Below, piece after piece: positions 29,266-37,307 of a stretch of 64,000 bases of DNA (positions are counted from its first letter, which is position 1; each line of letters opens with the position of its first letter). The notes below the pieces were generated by a model. It was not told where the DNA came from. It worked only from the letters and a program-made list of their open reading frames with translations, and did no database searches. The stretch is from Amaricoccus sp. (lineage in GTDB: Bacteria > Pseudomonadota > Alphaproteobacteria > Rhodobacterales > Rhodobacteraceae). The stretch is taken from positions 62,001 through 126,000 of the forward strand of contig NZ_JAGOMQ010000006.1 in NCBI RefSeq assembly GCF_017993425.1, written 5' to 3'. A program made the translations under genes and the position numbers.

Positions 29266-30315
29266 ATGCAGCCGATGATCGAGTTCGACACCGTCTCCAT
29301 CGTCTTCGGCGACAGCCCGCAGACCGCCCTGCCCCTGATGGACGAGGGCCGCAGCCGCGCCGAGGTCCAGCGCATGACCGGCCAGGTCCTCGGCGTCCAC
29401 GACTGCACCCTCGCCGTCGCCAAGGGCGAGATCTCCGTGCTGATGGGCCTCTCCGGCTCCGGCAAGTCCACCCTGCTCCGCGCCGTGAACGGCCTCAACC
29501 CGGTGGTCCGCGGCGCCGTCCGCGTCCGCGGCCGCGACGGCGCCATGGTCGACGTCGCCACCTGCGACGCGACCGCGCTCCGCACGCTCCGCCGCGGCGG
29601 CGTCGCCATGGTGTTCCAGCAGTTCGGCCTCCTGCCCTGGCGCAGCGTCCTCGACAACGTCGCCCTCGGCCTGGAGCTCTCCGGCATGGGCCAGGCCGAG
29701 CGCCTCGCCAAGGCCCGCGCCACCCTCGACATCGTCAACCTCGGCGACTGGGCCTCGAAGCGCGTCGGCGAGCTCTCCGGCGGCATGCAGCAGCGCGTCG
29801 GCCTCGCCCGCGCCTTCGCCACCGACGCCGAGATCCTGCTGATGGACGAGCCCTTCTCCGCGCTCGATCCCCTGATCCGCAACCGCCTCCAGGACGAGCT
29901 CCTGCAACTCCAGGAGAAGATGCACTGCACGATCGTCTTCGTCTCCCACGACCTCGAGGAGGCGGTGAAGATCGGCGACACCATCTCGATCATGGAGGGG
30001 GGCCGCATCGTGCAGACCGGCGCGCCCGAGGACATCGTGCTCCGCCCGGCGAACGCCTACGTCGCCGACTTCGTGGCGCACCTGAACCCGCTCTCGGTGC
30101 TCTCCGCCAGCGACGCCATGGCCCCGCACCCGGGCCCCGCCGCCGTCGGCCGCACCCTCGCGCCGGACGCGCCGCTCCGCGACGCCCTGCCGCTCTTCGC
30201 CGCCTCCGACGATCCGGTCTGGGTGATCGACGGCGACGCCGTCGTCGGCCGCATCACCCCGCGCGCCGTCTACGCCGTCCTCTCCCGCGAGGCCGCGACC
30301 GCGCCCGCCGCCTGA
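29266..30315 (+). CDS. choV: choline ABC transporter ATP-binding protein
   Basis: The ATPase of the choline importer, 349 residues. Walker A is GLSGSGKST near residue 66, the ABC signature LSGGMQQRV near 170 and Walker B ILLMDEPFSALD follows. The N-terminal IVFGDSPQTALPLMDEG segment is the ChoV/ProV-type extension. The C-terminal ~70 residues form one CBS-like segment, shorter than in ProV. Last gene of choXWV. Confidence 0.92.
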   Translation: MQPMIEFDTVSIVFGDSPQTALPLMDEGRSRAEVQRMTGQVLGVHDCTLAVAKGEISVLMGLSGSGKSTLLRAVNGLNPVVRGAVRVRGRDGAMVDVATCDATALRTLRRGGVAMVFQQFGLLPWRSVLDNVALGLELSGMGQAERLAKARATLDIVNLGDWASKRVGELSGGMQQRVGLARAFATDAEILLMDEPFSALDPLIRNRLQDELLQLQEKMHCTIVFVSHDLEEAVKIGDTISIMEGGRIVQTGAPEDIVLRPANAYVADFVAHLNPLSVLSASDAMAPHPGPAAVGRTLAPDAPLRDALPLFAASDDPVWVIDGDAVVGRITPRAVYAVLSREAATAPAA

Positions 30316-30323
30316 GCGGCCCG

Positions 30324-30482
30324 CTACCCCTCCCGCGGCGCGCCCGCCCCGGGGGACGCGCGTCGCGCCGGCTCGCGGACAGGGACAGGGACGGCCCCGG
30401 CGGCAAGCCGCCGGAAAGCCACCGCAGCCATAAGCAGCAGGACGAGGCCCGCCAGACCAAACTCCACAAACAGGGCTGCCAT
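30324..30482 (-). CDS. 52-residue single-helix membrane protein (hypothetical)
   Basis: The frame starts MAALFVEFGLAGLVLLLMAA, a single transmembrane helix, followed by a short basic/Pro-rich tail. GGAGG lies 5 nt before the ATG, which is the main reason to accept it as real. It ends 8 nt from the choV stop (convergent). No family recognised. Confidence 0.45.
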   Translation of the reverse strand: MAALFVEFGLAGLVLLLMAAVAFRRLAAGAVPVPVREPARRASPGAGAPREG

Positions 30483-30578
30483 CCCGTCCTCCGAGGACCA
30501 ACGCGACGCAGGGACAACGTGGCGGCCAAAGCTTAAGGCCGCGTTACCCATGACGGCCCCCGGCCTCGCCCGATGCAG

Positions 30579-30600
30579 ACAATGCGTCTCGCTTTATTGT
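30579..30600 (+). promoter_or_regulatory. possible operator upstream of the dioxygenase gene
   Basis: A dyad with ACAAT (30579-30583) and ATTGT (30596-30600) separated by 12 nt in an AT-richer patch, about 95 nt upstream of the dioxygenase start. MarR-type repressors bind dyads upstream of comparable quinone-detoxification genes in other bacteria. Weak evidence. Confidence 0.25.
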
Positions 30601-30695
30601 TTCCCCTGCCGCAACATTGATCCGCCCGATCCCGCAGTTTGTCCGTCCCTGGTCACCGCCTATCTACACGGCCAACCAAGCAACGGAGCACGCCA

Positions 30696-31625
30696 ATGCT
30701 GAACCAGATCGAAGGCCTGCACCACGTCACCTCGATGGCCTCGGGCGCCCGCGCCAACAACGCCTTCTTCACCGACACGCTTGGCCTGCGCCGGGTGAAG
30801 AAGACCGTCAACTTCGACGCGCCCGACGTCTACCACCTCTACTACGGCGACGAGGCCGGCACGCCCGGCACGATCATGACCTACTTCCCCTTCCCCAACA
30901 TCGGCGACCGCAAGCGCGGGACCGGCGAGGTCGGGCTGACCCGCTACGCCGTGCCGACGGGCGCGCTCCCCTTCTGGGCCGAGCGCCTCGCCCATGCCGG
31001 CGTCGAGGGGCTGAAATCGTCCTCCGTCCTCGGCGAGGAGCGGCTCGACTTCCTCGGCCCCGACGGCGACGAGTTCACCCTGGTGGAGACCGGGGGCGAC
31101 GCCCGCGCGCCCTGGACCGGCGGCGGCGTGCCCGAGGAGGCGGCGATCCGCGGCTTCCGCGGCGTCACCCTGCGGCTGGCCGACGCCGGCCCGACCGACG
31201 AGCTCCTGCGCTTCATGGGCTTCGAGGAGGAGGGCCGCGAGGGCGCCGTGACCCGCTACCGCCTGCCGCACGGCAACGGCTCGGACGCGATCGAGATCGA
31301 GGCGACCCCCTCGGCCCGCCGCGCCATTCCCGGCGCCGGCACGGTCCATCACGTCGCCTTCGCCGTCCCCGACAAGGCGACGCAAGCGGTCGTGCGCAAG
31401 GCGCTCGCCGAGACCGGCTACCAGGTCACGCCGCAGATCGACCGCGACTACTTCTGGGCGATCTACTTCCGCACGCCCGGCGGCGTCCTCTTCGAGGTCG
31501 CGACCGACGAGCCCGGCTTCGCCCGCGACGAGGCGCCCGAGCATCTCGGCGAGGGCCTGATGCTGCCGACCCAGCACGCCCACCTGCGCGACGCGCTGGA
31601 GCGCCGGCTGGAGCCGATCGAATGA
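30696..31625 (+). CDS. VOC-family ring-cleaving dioxygenase (MhqO-like)
   Basis: A 309-residue protein with two vicinal-oxygen-chelate modules (about residues 5-130 and 150-300). Metal-ligand candidates are the His pair in GLHHVTSM, the His in VHHVAFAV and the Glu in VLFEVATDEPGFARDEAPE. It resembles the extradiol-type MhqO proteins used against hydroquinones. The esterase two cistrons downstream is the usual MhqD-like partner. Start at MLNQIEGLHH with GGAG about 10 nt upstream. Its 3' end is partly repeated in the following mini-ORFs. Confidence 0.82.
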   Translation: MLNQIEGLHHVTSMASGARANNAFFTDTLGLRRVKKTVNFDAPDVYHLYYGDEAGTPGTIMTYFPFPNIGDRKRGTGEVGLTRYAVPTGALPFWAERLAHAGVEGLKSSSVLGEERLDFLGPDGDEFTLVETGGDARAPWTGGGVPEEAAIRGFRGVTLRLADAGPTDELLRFMGFEEEGREGAVTRYRLPHGNGSDAIEIEATPSARRAIPGAGTVHHVAFAVPDKATQAVVRKALAETGYQVTPQIDRDYFWAIYFRTPGGVLFEVATDEPGFARDEAPEHLGEGLMLPTQHAHLRDALERRLEPIE

Positions 31626-31744
31626 GCGAGACCCCTTGCCTCCACGACCAGACGCCCGAGCCTTCCGGCAAGGACCCGACGCCGCCGACCCGGCCCGCGC
31701 ACCTGCGCGCGGTGCCGGAGCGCCGGCTGGAGCCGATCGAATGA
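31622..31744 (+). CDS. chimeric 40-residue mini-ORF 1
   Basis: The ORF begins MSETPCLHDQTPEP, resembling the start of the esterase (MSEAPYIHAVSPGAP), and ends PTRPAHLRAVPERRLEPIE, resembling the end of the dioxygenase (PTQHAHLRDALERRLEPIE). It overlaps both neighbours by four bases (ATGA). It therefore appears to be a duplicated gene junction. Whether a peptide is made or has any function is unknown. Confidence 0.55.
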   Translation: MSETPCLHDQTPEPSGKDPTPPTRPAHLRAVPERRLEPIE

Positions 31745-31859
31745 GCGAGACCCCTTGCCTCCACGACGAGACGCCCGAGCCTCCCGGCGAGGGCAAGACG
31801 CCGCCGACCCGGCCCGCGCACCTGCGCGCGGCGCCAGAACGCCGGCCGGAGCCGACCGA
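31622..31859 (+). repeat. two tandem 119-nt units spanning a gene junction
   Basis: Units 31622-31740 and 31741-31859 are closely similar and have the same length. Each contains a head copied from the esterase start and a tail copied from the dioxygenase end. The dioxygenase tail just before 31622 and the esterase head from 31860 are the more diverged parents. Confidence 0.85.
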
Positions 31860-31863
31860 ATGA
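31741..31863 (+). CDS. chimeric 40-residue mini-ORF 2
   Basis: A second copy of mini-ORF 1 with several substitutions: it starts MSETPCLHDETPEP and ends HLRAAPERRPEPTE. It also overlaps both neighbours by ATGA, so stop and start coupling has been kept through the whole series dioxygenase, mini-1, mini-2, esterase. The open frame and coupling survive despite sequence divergence. Confidence 0.55.
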   Translation: MSETPCLHDETPEPPGEGKTPPTRPAHLRAAPERRPEPTE

Positions 31864-32471
31864 GCGAGGCGCCCTACATCCACGCCGTCTCGCCGGGCGC
31901 GCCCGGCGGGACGCTCGCCTTCGCGTTCCACGGCACCGGCGGCGACGAGCGCCAGCTCGTCCCCCTCGTCCGCGACCTCCTGCCGGAGGCGACCATCGTC
32001 GCCCCCCGCGGCGACGTCTCCGAAGGCGGCGCCGCCCGCTTCTTCCGCCGCAAGGCGGAAGGCGTCTACGACATGGCCGATCTCGCCCGGGCGACGGCGA
32101 AGATGGCCGCCTTCGTCGAGGCCGAGATCGCCGCCCGCAAGCCCGCGCGGATGGTCGGCCTCGGCTACTCGAACGGCGCCAACATCCTCGCGAGCCTGAT
32201 CTTCGCCCGCCGCGCCCTCCTCGACGACGCGGTCCTGATGCACCCGCTGATCGCCTGGGAGCCCGACCCCGGCCCGGTCCGCACCCGCGTTCTGATCACC
32301 GCCGGCGAGCGCGACCCGATCTGTCCCCCCGCGCTCACCCGCCAGCTCGCCGCCTGGCTCGAGGCCCAGGGCGCGCCGACCGAGGTCCTCTGGCACGCCG
32401 GCGGCCACTCGGTCGAGCCGGTCGAGCTCACCGAAGCGGCCCGCTTCCTCGCGGCGGCGCCCGCCGCCTGA
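31860..32471 (+). CDS. alpha/beta-hydrolase, phospholipase/carboxylesterase type (MhqD-like)
   Basis: A 203-residue serine esterase. The nucleophile elbow is GYSNG (Ser104), the acid is Asp152 (AGERDPICPP) and the base His183 (AGGHSVEP). FAFHGTGGDE near residue 22 is the oxyanion region. Pairing with a VOC dioxygenase matches the MhqO/MhqD-type quinone detoxification arrangement. Its ATG overlaps the stop of mini-ORF 2. Confidence 0.85.
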   Translation: MSEAPYIHAVSPGAPGGTLAFAFHGTGGDERQLVPLVRDLLPEATIVAPRGDVSEGGAARFFRRKAEGVYDMADLARATAKMAAFVEAEIAARKPARMVGLGYSNGANILASLIFARRALLDDAVLMHPLIAWEPDPGPVRTRVLITAGERDPICPPALTRQLAAWLEAQGAPTEVLWHAGGHSVEPVELTEAARFLAAAPAA

Positions 32472-32570
32472 GCGCCTGCACGTCCCCGCCGGCGGGCCGC
32501 CGCCGGCGCCTTCCTCGACCGGCAAGCGCGCCGCATCGCGTCGCGCCCGTCAACCTTCGTGAAGGATCCG

Positions 32571-32889
32571 CACGCTGCACGACGCCTGTCTGCCCTGCTG
32601 ACTCCACGAGGCCCCGCGCGACCGAAGCGGGCTTGCCCGCGAGGCCCGGCGCGACAAGCGAAAGCATGGCTTTCGCCGCGCCGACGGCTGGAGCGCGGTT
32701 GCGCGCGGAAGCCGTCAGGGGCGCAGATTTCCCCGTTGCGCGCAATCCGTCCGTGAGCGCCCCGGCGAGCGCGGAATCGCGCTCGCCCCCCGAGGGGCGA
32801 TCGCGGACGGATTTGCCGCGGGTCAAATCCGTCTGGCATCGGCGTCGCGACCTGCTTCCGGCCGGGCTTCGGCTCTACTGTCGTGCAGT
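32571..32889. repeat. structured dispersed repeat, copy 2, with insertion-like ends
   Basis: The core 32621-32833 matches copy 1 (21069-21285). All four main stems are unchanged while loops differ: 32627-32640 (loop TT instead of GCC), 32658-32676 (ATG instead of CCG), 32764-32787 (GAAT instead of GCGA). Ends carry a 9-bp inverted repeat CTGCACGAC/GTCGTGCAG (32575-32583, 32880-32888). A 12-nt direct repeat GTGAAGGATCCG flanks it at 32559-32570 and 32890-32901. The 524-nt gap (32472-32995) otherwise holds only the palindrome at 32945. Confidence 0.82.
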
Positions 32890-32944
32890 GTGAAGGATCC
32901 GTTGATGAATCACCAAAAACCAACGAATTCAAAGATCTGACCCC

Positions 32945-32962
32945 GCTAACACGCGTGTTAGC
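32945..32962. promoter_or_regulatory. 18-bp perfect palindrome
   Basis: GCTAACACGCGTGTTAGC is perfectly self-complementary with no loop, in an AT-richer stretch 34 nt beyond the stop of the CXXCW gene (minus strand). As a loop-less dyad it looks more like a protein-binding site than a terminator, though it lies at a 3' end. Confidence 0.5.
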
Positions 32963-32995
32963 ACGGGAGAAGCGACACCGGCCGTGCGCTCCGGG

Positions 32996-33541
32996 CTACC
33001 AGCCTGCCGGCGCCTCCACCGGCGCCGTCGGGTGATCCACCTGCCACGCATCGACCCCGCCCGGGAACCACCCGACCGCGCTATAGCCCGCCAGCACCAG
33101 CCGCCGGCCGACGTTCCAGCTCGCCCAGCAATCCGGCTTGCAGAACACCACCACCGCCTTCGCCTTGTCGCCCCCGGTCAGCCCCGCGACCTCGCCCAGC
33201 AGCAGCTCCTCCCGGTCCGCCGGCAGGTCGTCCCCAAGCCCCGCCCCCGGCAGCCACACCGCTCCCGGGATCGAGCGATGCGTCGGCAGCCACGGCCGGT
33301 CCGCCGGCATGTCCGCCGGCTTCACCGGCGCAGGTCCCACGTCGATCAGCACCGCGCCCCCCGCCACCGCCGCCTCGAGCGCCGCGAGGTCAAGCACCGT
33401 CGCCCCCGAGAGCGTCGCCGGCGTCGCCGCCCGCAGGTCCCCGGTGCGATACCCCTCCGGCTCCGGCGGCGCATCCCCGGCCAACGCCCGCCCCGCCAGC
33501 AGGACCAGCGCCAGCGCGCCGATCAGCCCCCGCAGGGTCAA
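32996..33541 (-). CDS. PQQ-dependent catabolism-associated CXXCW-motif protein
   Basis: A 181-residue secreted rhodanese-like protein. The signal peptide is MTLRGLIGALALVLLAGRALA. The rhodanese fold ends in the family motif CKPDCWASWN near residue 135, i.e. CxxCW. Such proteins accompany PQQ alcohol dehydrogenases, where they are thought to serve the quinoprotein relay. Its start overlaps the SoxYZ-like stop (ATGA). No quinoprotein dehydrogenase is within the window. Confidence 0.85.
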   Translation of the reverse strand: MTLRGLIGALALVLLAGRALAGDAPPEPEGYRTGDLRAATPATLSGATVLDLAALEAAVAGGAVLIDVGPAPVKPADMPADRPWLPTHRSIPGAVWLPGAGLGDDLPADREELLLGEVAGLTGGDKAKAVVVFCKPDCWASWNVGRRLVLAGYSAVGWFPGGVDAWQVDHPTAPVEAPAGW

Positions 33542-34329
33542 TTCGTCATCTCCGGCGCCGGAAAGTCCTGCGACCAGCTCTCGCCCGAGCTGTCCGTCAC
33601 CGTCACCGTGAACGGCGCCTCCGACCCGCGCCGATACAGGAAGTCGATCACCGGATCCGTCGCCAGCGAGATGTCGCTCGCCAGGTCGAACACCAGCGCA
33701 TCCCCGCGGCTAACCTCGACGTCGGTCACGTACCGCGCCGGCGTATAGAGCCGCGACACCTGGTTCATCTGCATCCCGTTGAAGTTCGGATGCCGCACCA
33801 TCAGCGTCGCCCTGCCGGATCCGTCCGGGCCCCCCTCGGCGAACTTCATCCGCATCTCGCCCATCCCGGCCATCGCCTCGAGGTCGCTCACCCCGATCGG
33901 CGCCGAGCAGCCGCCAGCGCCCTTCACGAAGGCGGCGTTCGCCACCATCGACCCGTCCGCCCGCGTCGCGACCGCGTGGATGTTGGTGTAGCCGTCCACC
34001 CGCACCCGCAAGCCCAGCGCCCGCGGATCCCCCGCCGGCCCGAACGTCACCCGCGCCGCCAGCGGCCCCGGGTTCTCGTCCACGACGAGGCTCAGCCCCG
34101 TCACCCCGGCGTCGTCGGTGGCGATCGTCACCGGCACCAGCGCCGAATCGAGCGCCCGCTCCGGCGCGTCGATCGTCACGCTCTCCGTCGGCGCGATCTC
34201 GACCCCGTCGCCGAAGATCAGCGCCGTCAGGTCCTGCCAGCGCTCCAGCCGGTCGGGCTCGACATTCCCGCCGGCCAGCGCCGGCGCCGCGGCGAGCAGC
34301 GCCGCGAGGATAAGGGGGGCAGGCTGCAT
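33538..34329 (-). CDS. quinoprotein dehydrogenase-associated SoxYZ-like carrier
   Basis: A 263-residue periplasmic protein with signal peptide MQPAPLILAALLAAAPALA. It fuses a SoxY-like domain, ending near a carrier Cys in AGGCSAPIG, to a SoxZ-like immunoglobulin fold (RHPNFNGMQMNQ at ~185, then a C-terminal sheet). Proteins of this class occur beside PQQ dehydrogenases. It is coupled to the CXXCW gene and preceded by the metallohydrolase. Confidence 0.85.
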   Translation of the reverse strand: MQPAPLILAALLAAAPALAGGNVEPDRLERWQDLTALIFGDGVEIAPTESVTIDAPERALDSALVPVTIATDDAGVTGLSLVVDENPGPLAARVTFGPAGDPRALGLRVRVDGYTNIHAVATRADGSMVANAAFVKGAGGCSAPIGVSDLEAMAGMGEMRMKFAEGGPDGSGRATLMVRHPNFNGMQMNQVSRLYTPARYVTDVEVSRGDALVFDLASDISLATDPVIDFLYRRGSEAPFTVTVTDSSGESWSQDFPAPEMTN

Positions 34330-34340
34330 CGTCCTCGCTC

Positions 34341-35291
34341 CTATTCCCATTCCAGCTCCTTGTAGGCCTGGGTGACGTTGCGGCCATTGTAGTCGTCGAA
34401 GAGCGCCCAGTCGCCCCGCTCCGACATCGCCGCGACCTCGACGGTCTCCGGGATCGACCGCCCCTCCGAGATGGCCCTCCGCACGTCGTCGCGCAACGTC
34501 GTCAGGTAGCGCCGCAGCGGCGCCAGGGCCGCCGCCGGCTCCACCAGCGCCGGCCCGTGCCCCGGAACCGCCGACCGCGCTCCCGTCGCCTCCAGCGCGT
34601 CGAGCTCGCCGATCCACCCCGCGAGGCTGCCGTCGAGCGACGGCATCCGGCCGACGAAGAGCAGGTCCGCCGGAAACAGCAGCCCCGCCTCGCGGTCGAG
34701 CATCGAGAGGTCCGAGCGCGTATGCGCCGCCGGATGCGCCCGCAGCTCGAGCCGCCGCCCGCCGAGGTCGATCGTCGCGCCCTCCTCGCCCACGACATGC
34801 GTCGGCATCACCACCGGCCCGGCGTCCGCCTCGCCCACCAGCTCGACCAGCCGCTCGCGGTAGAACTCCCCCCGCGCCGTCAGCTCGTCGGCGAGGCGGA
34901 AATGCCCGACGAACTCCGGGCCGTCGCCGAGGAACGCCCCCGCCCCGAAGGCATGGTCCGGATGCACGTGGCTCATCACCACATGCCGGATCGGCCGGTC
35001 GGTGCGCGCCCGTATCTCGCCCCGCAGCCAAGCCCCGTCGGCGAGGCTGCCGCCCGGGTCGGTCACCAGCACCGCGTCCCGGCCGATCACGAAGCCGATA
35101 TTGGCGATCCCCCCGAGGTTGCCCGCCGTCGCCTCCTCGTCCGGCCCGCGCCGGACGAAGACGCCGGGCGCCGCCTCGACGACGCCCAGCGCCTCCCGCG
35201 CCCTCCCGACCAGCGGCAGGCAGCACAGGCAGGCGGCGCCGATCAGGGCGTCGCGGCGGGTCGTCGCGATCGGATGCGCCGCCGGTGTCAT
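34341..35291 (-). CDS. quinoprotein relay zinc metallohydrolase (MBL fold)
   Basis: A 316-residue exported metallo-beta-lactamase-fold hydrolase. It has a twin-arginine-type leader (TTRRDALIGAACLCCLPLVG). The metal motif is MSHVHPDHAFGAGAF near residue 112, with later His in HPAAHTRSD and VPGHGPALV. ATG 35291 is chosen because GGGGGA lies 8 nt upstream; earlier in-frame starts lack one. It opens the three-gene quinoprotein-accessory operon. Confidence 0.84.
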   Translation of the reverse strand: MTPAAHPIATTRRDALIGAACLCCLPLVGRAREALGVVEAAPGVFVRRGPDEEATAGNLGGIANIGFVIGRDAVLVTDPGGSLADGAWLRGEIRARTDRPIRHVVMSHVHPDHAFGAGAFLGDGPEFVGHFRLADELTARGEFYRERLVELVGEADAGPVVMPTHVVGEEGATIDLGGRRLELRAHPAAHTRSDLSMLDREAGLLFPADLLFVGRMPSLDGSLAGWIGELDALEATGARSAVPGHGPALVEPAAALAPLRRYLTTLRDDVRRAISEGRSIPETVEVAAMSERGDWALFDDYNGRNVTQAYKELEWE

Positions 35292-35554
35292 CTTGGGTCC
35301 CCCCGACATGCTCCGCCGCCTGCCGCGCGCGGTCAACTCGGCGGTTGGTATGAGTTGCCACCGACTTCGCGGACCCTGGGGCATGAAGCCTGTGGCATGC
35401 TGTGGGCGCCGTTGGCGGAGAGGTCGGGCTTGTCCTTGGTGTTTGGAGACCCGCGTAATGAGTTGGACCCGGGCTCCCTTGAGCACCCTCGCTTGCGTCT
35501 GGGCCAGCCTGCTGGCCTGAGAGCGCGCCATTCAGACTTCGATTTCCCGGGAGC

Positions 35555-35907
35555 CTGCGCCAGGACGAGAGCGCCGGCAAGCGTCGCTCGACCCGCCTCA
35601 AGAAGGGCGCACCCGGGCTAAAGACCGCCCTCGTCCAGGCCCGCCTGGGCGGCCGTGCGCAAGAAGCACAGCTACTTCAACGCCCGGTTCCAGCGGCTTC
35701 CGGCGCGGTGCAAGGAAGGCCATCTGCGCCGTCGCAGCATCGATCCTCACCGCGATCCACCACATGCCGAGCGACGGCGCCGCCTGCACCGACATCGGCC
35801 CGGACCGCTTCCGGAAAGCCCAACCCATGACCCGCGCTCTCGCAAGGCAGATCGAACGCCTCGGGTCCAAATGCTCAATCTCGCCCGAAGCGCCGGTTTC
35901 TATTTAG
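35555..35907 (+). pseudogene. IS110-family transposase remnant (C-terminal part, frameshifted)
   Basis: Three frames read through in order give pieces of the IS110 transposase tail: DESAGKRRSTRLKKGAPGLK, then WAAVRKKHSYFNARFQRL, then AVAASILTAIHHMPSDGA and a stop at 35905-35907. At least two frameshifts separate them, and the catalytic N-terminal part is missing, so it is inactive. In the 659-nt gap between the metallohydrolase and bamE, the part before 35555 may be more of the decayed element but no certain feature is seen. Confidence 0.8.
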
Positions 35908-35950
35908 GCGCCACCGCCGCCGTGGCGGAGCGCATCCGGTGCGTCCGGCC

Positions 35951-36406
35951 CTACTGGTCCTCGAACTGCGAGGCGTCGAGGTTGAGGAGGTTGCCGAAGA
36001 GCTGCTCCAGCACGCCGAGCTGGCGGCCGCCGGTGTCGGTGGTGCGCGCCTCGAGCTCGACGATGCGGCCCCGCTCGAGGCCGTAGCTCCCGACGCCGGT
36101 CACCACGCCGTCGCCGTTGAAGCTGACCACCAGCACGGTGCGGTCGATCACCCTGGGGCGGTGGTAGGTGTAGTTCTCGATCGTGCTCTCGACGTAGTAC
36201 CAGGCGGTGTCCTGCAGCAGGCCCGTGCTCGACGGCAGGCCGAGCTTCTCCTCGACCGTCGCGGCGGTGTCGACGCCCGGCTTGACCGAGGCGATGTCGC
36301 CGCGGGAGGGCATGTAGCCATGCACGTTGGTCGTGGCCGCGCAGCCCGCGGCGAGGCCGAGGACGAGGACGCAGATCGCGGTGCGGCGCAAGGCCTTGGA
36401 ACGCAT
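35951..36406 (-). CDS. bamE: outer membrane assembly lipoprotein (SmpA/OmlA family)
   Basis: BamE is an accessory lipoprotein of the BAM complex that inserts outer-membrane proteins. The 151-residue product has a lipoprotein signal with lipobox LAAGC (Cys at about residue 22). It then has the family's IASVKPGVDTAATVEEKLGLPS and DTAWYYVEST segments. ATG 36406 is preferred over the upstream TTG 36412 because GAAGGG is 6 nt before the ATG. It diverges from yceD, as in many Rhodobacterales. Confidence 0.9.
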   Translation of the reverse strand: MRSKALRRTAICVLVLGLAAGCAATTNVHGYMPSRGDIASVKPGVDTAATVEEKLGLPSSTGLLQDTAWYYVESTIENYTYHRPRVIDRTVLVVSFNGDGVVTGVGSYGLERGRIVELEARTTDTGGRQLGVLEQLFGNLLNLDASQFEDQ

Positions 36407-36540
36407 TCGCAACCCTTCGGGGCTGACCGGATTTCCCTTGCTCCCCTATCCCGGGCATGATGTATGTTCAAGGAACTTGGACCGCCGCGACGCCGCCGAA
36501 GCCGGCCCGACGCGACCGAACACCTCCCCGAGGGCCGACG

Positions 36541-37134
36541 ATGCCGGAGATCGTGACGCGTTCGGCCGCGAACCCCGAGTTTCCCCGCGTCGTCGAGGCG
36601 CGCGGCTTGCGCGGCCTTGCCGCCTTCCCCTTCGACGTCTCGCCCGACGCCGACGAGGCGGCGGCGATCGCCCGGCTCCTCGGCGCGCAGGCGGTGCGCA
36701 AGCTGCGGCTGAAGGGCCGGCTCGCGCCGGCGCCGGGCGGCGCCTGGGGGCTGGAGGCCACGCTCGGCGCGACGGTGGTGCAGACCTGCGTGGTGACGCT
36801 GGAGCCGGTGACCACCCGCATCGACACGCCGGTGCGCCGGATCTTCACCCCGGACGCGGCGGCGACGCTGGCGGCCGAGGCGACGGCGGCGGAGATCGAG
36901 CTCGATCCCGACGAGGACGACGAGATCGAGCCGCTCGGCGACCGCATCGACCTTGGCGTGGTGGCGATCGAGGCGCTGGCGCTGGCGCTGCCCCCCTATC
37001 CGCGCCGGGAGGGCGCGGAGCTCGGCGCCGCGGCCGAGAGCGGCCCGCCCGGCGCCGCGCCCCTCGAATCCGGCGAGGTCCGCCCCTTCGCGGCGCTGGC
37101 GGCGCTGCGGGGCAAGCCGGGCGAGGACGCGTGA
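36541..37134 (+). CDS. yceD: YceD/DUF177-family protein
   Basis: A 197-residue protein of the DUF177 family, which sits next to rpmF in most bacteria and is linked to 23S rRNA maturation in some. The central CVVTLEPVTTRID segment has the conserved Cys, and the acidic ELDPDEDDEIEPLGDRIDLG segment leads to the typical C-terminal AIEALALALPPYPRREG. A single Cys is seen where zinc-type members have more. ATG 36541 is chosen. Confidence 0.88.
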   Translation: MPEIVTRSAANPEFPRVVEARGLRGLAAFPFDVSPDADEAAAIARLLGAQAVRKLRLKGRLAPAPGGAWGLEATLGATVVQTCVVTLEPVTTRIDTPVRRIFTPDAAATLAAEATAAEIELDPDEDDEIEPLGDRIDLGVVAIEALALALPPYPRREGAELGAAAESGPPGAAPLESGEVRPFAALAALRGKPGEDA

Positions 37135-37307
37135 GCCGCGCGATTCGGGGTTGCGTCGCGGCGGCGGATGCGTATGTTCCGCGGCTCGTTTTCCGGTCGC
37201 GGTCAGGCGGGCGGGGGTGACATGGCGCGCCCCTTCTGCTACCTCGCCGCGACGAACGCGCAGCACGAGGCTTCGGGCGACGGCCCGGACGAGATCGAGG
37301 TCGAGAA

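Noticed and set aside
30617..30634. Second FNR-like sequence TTGATCCGCCCGATC upstream of the dioxygenase
   Set aside because: Right half does not match ATCAA; spacing is wrong.
35400..35554. More of the IS110 element upstream of the recognisable transposase tail
   Set aside because: No reading frame here gives the transposase N-terminal or catalytic motifs; boundaries cannot be set.
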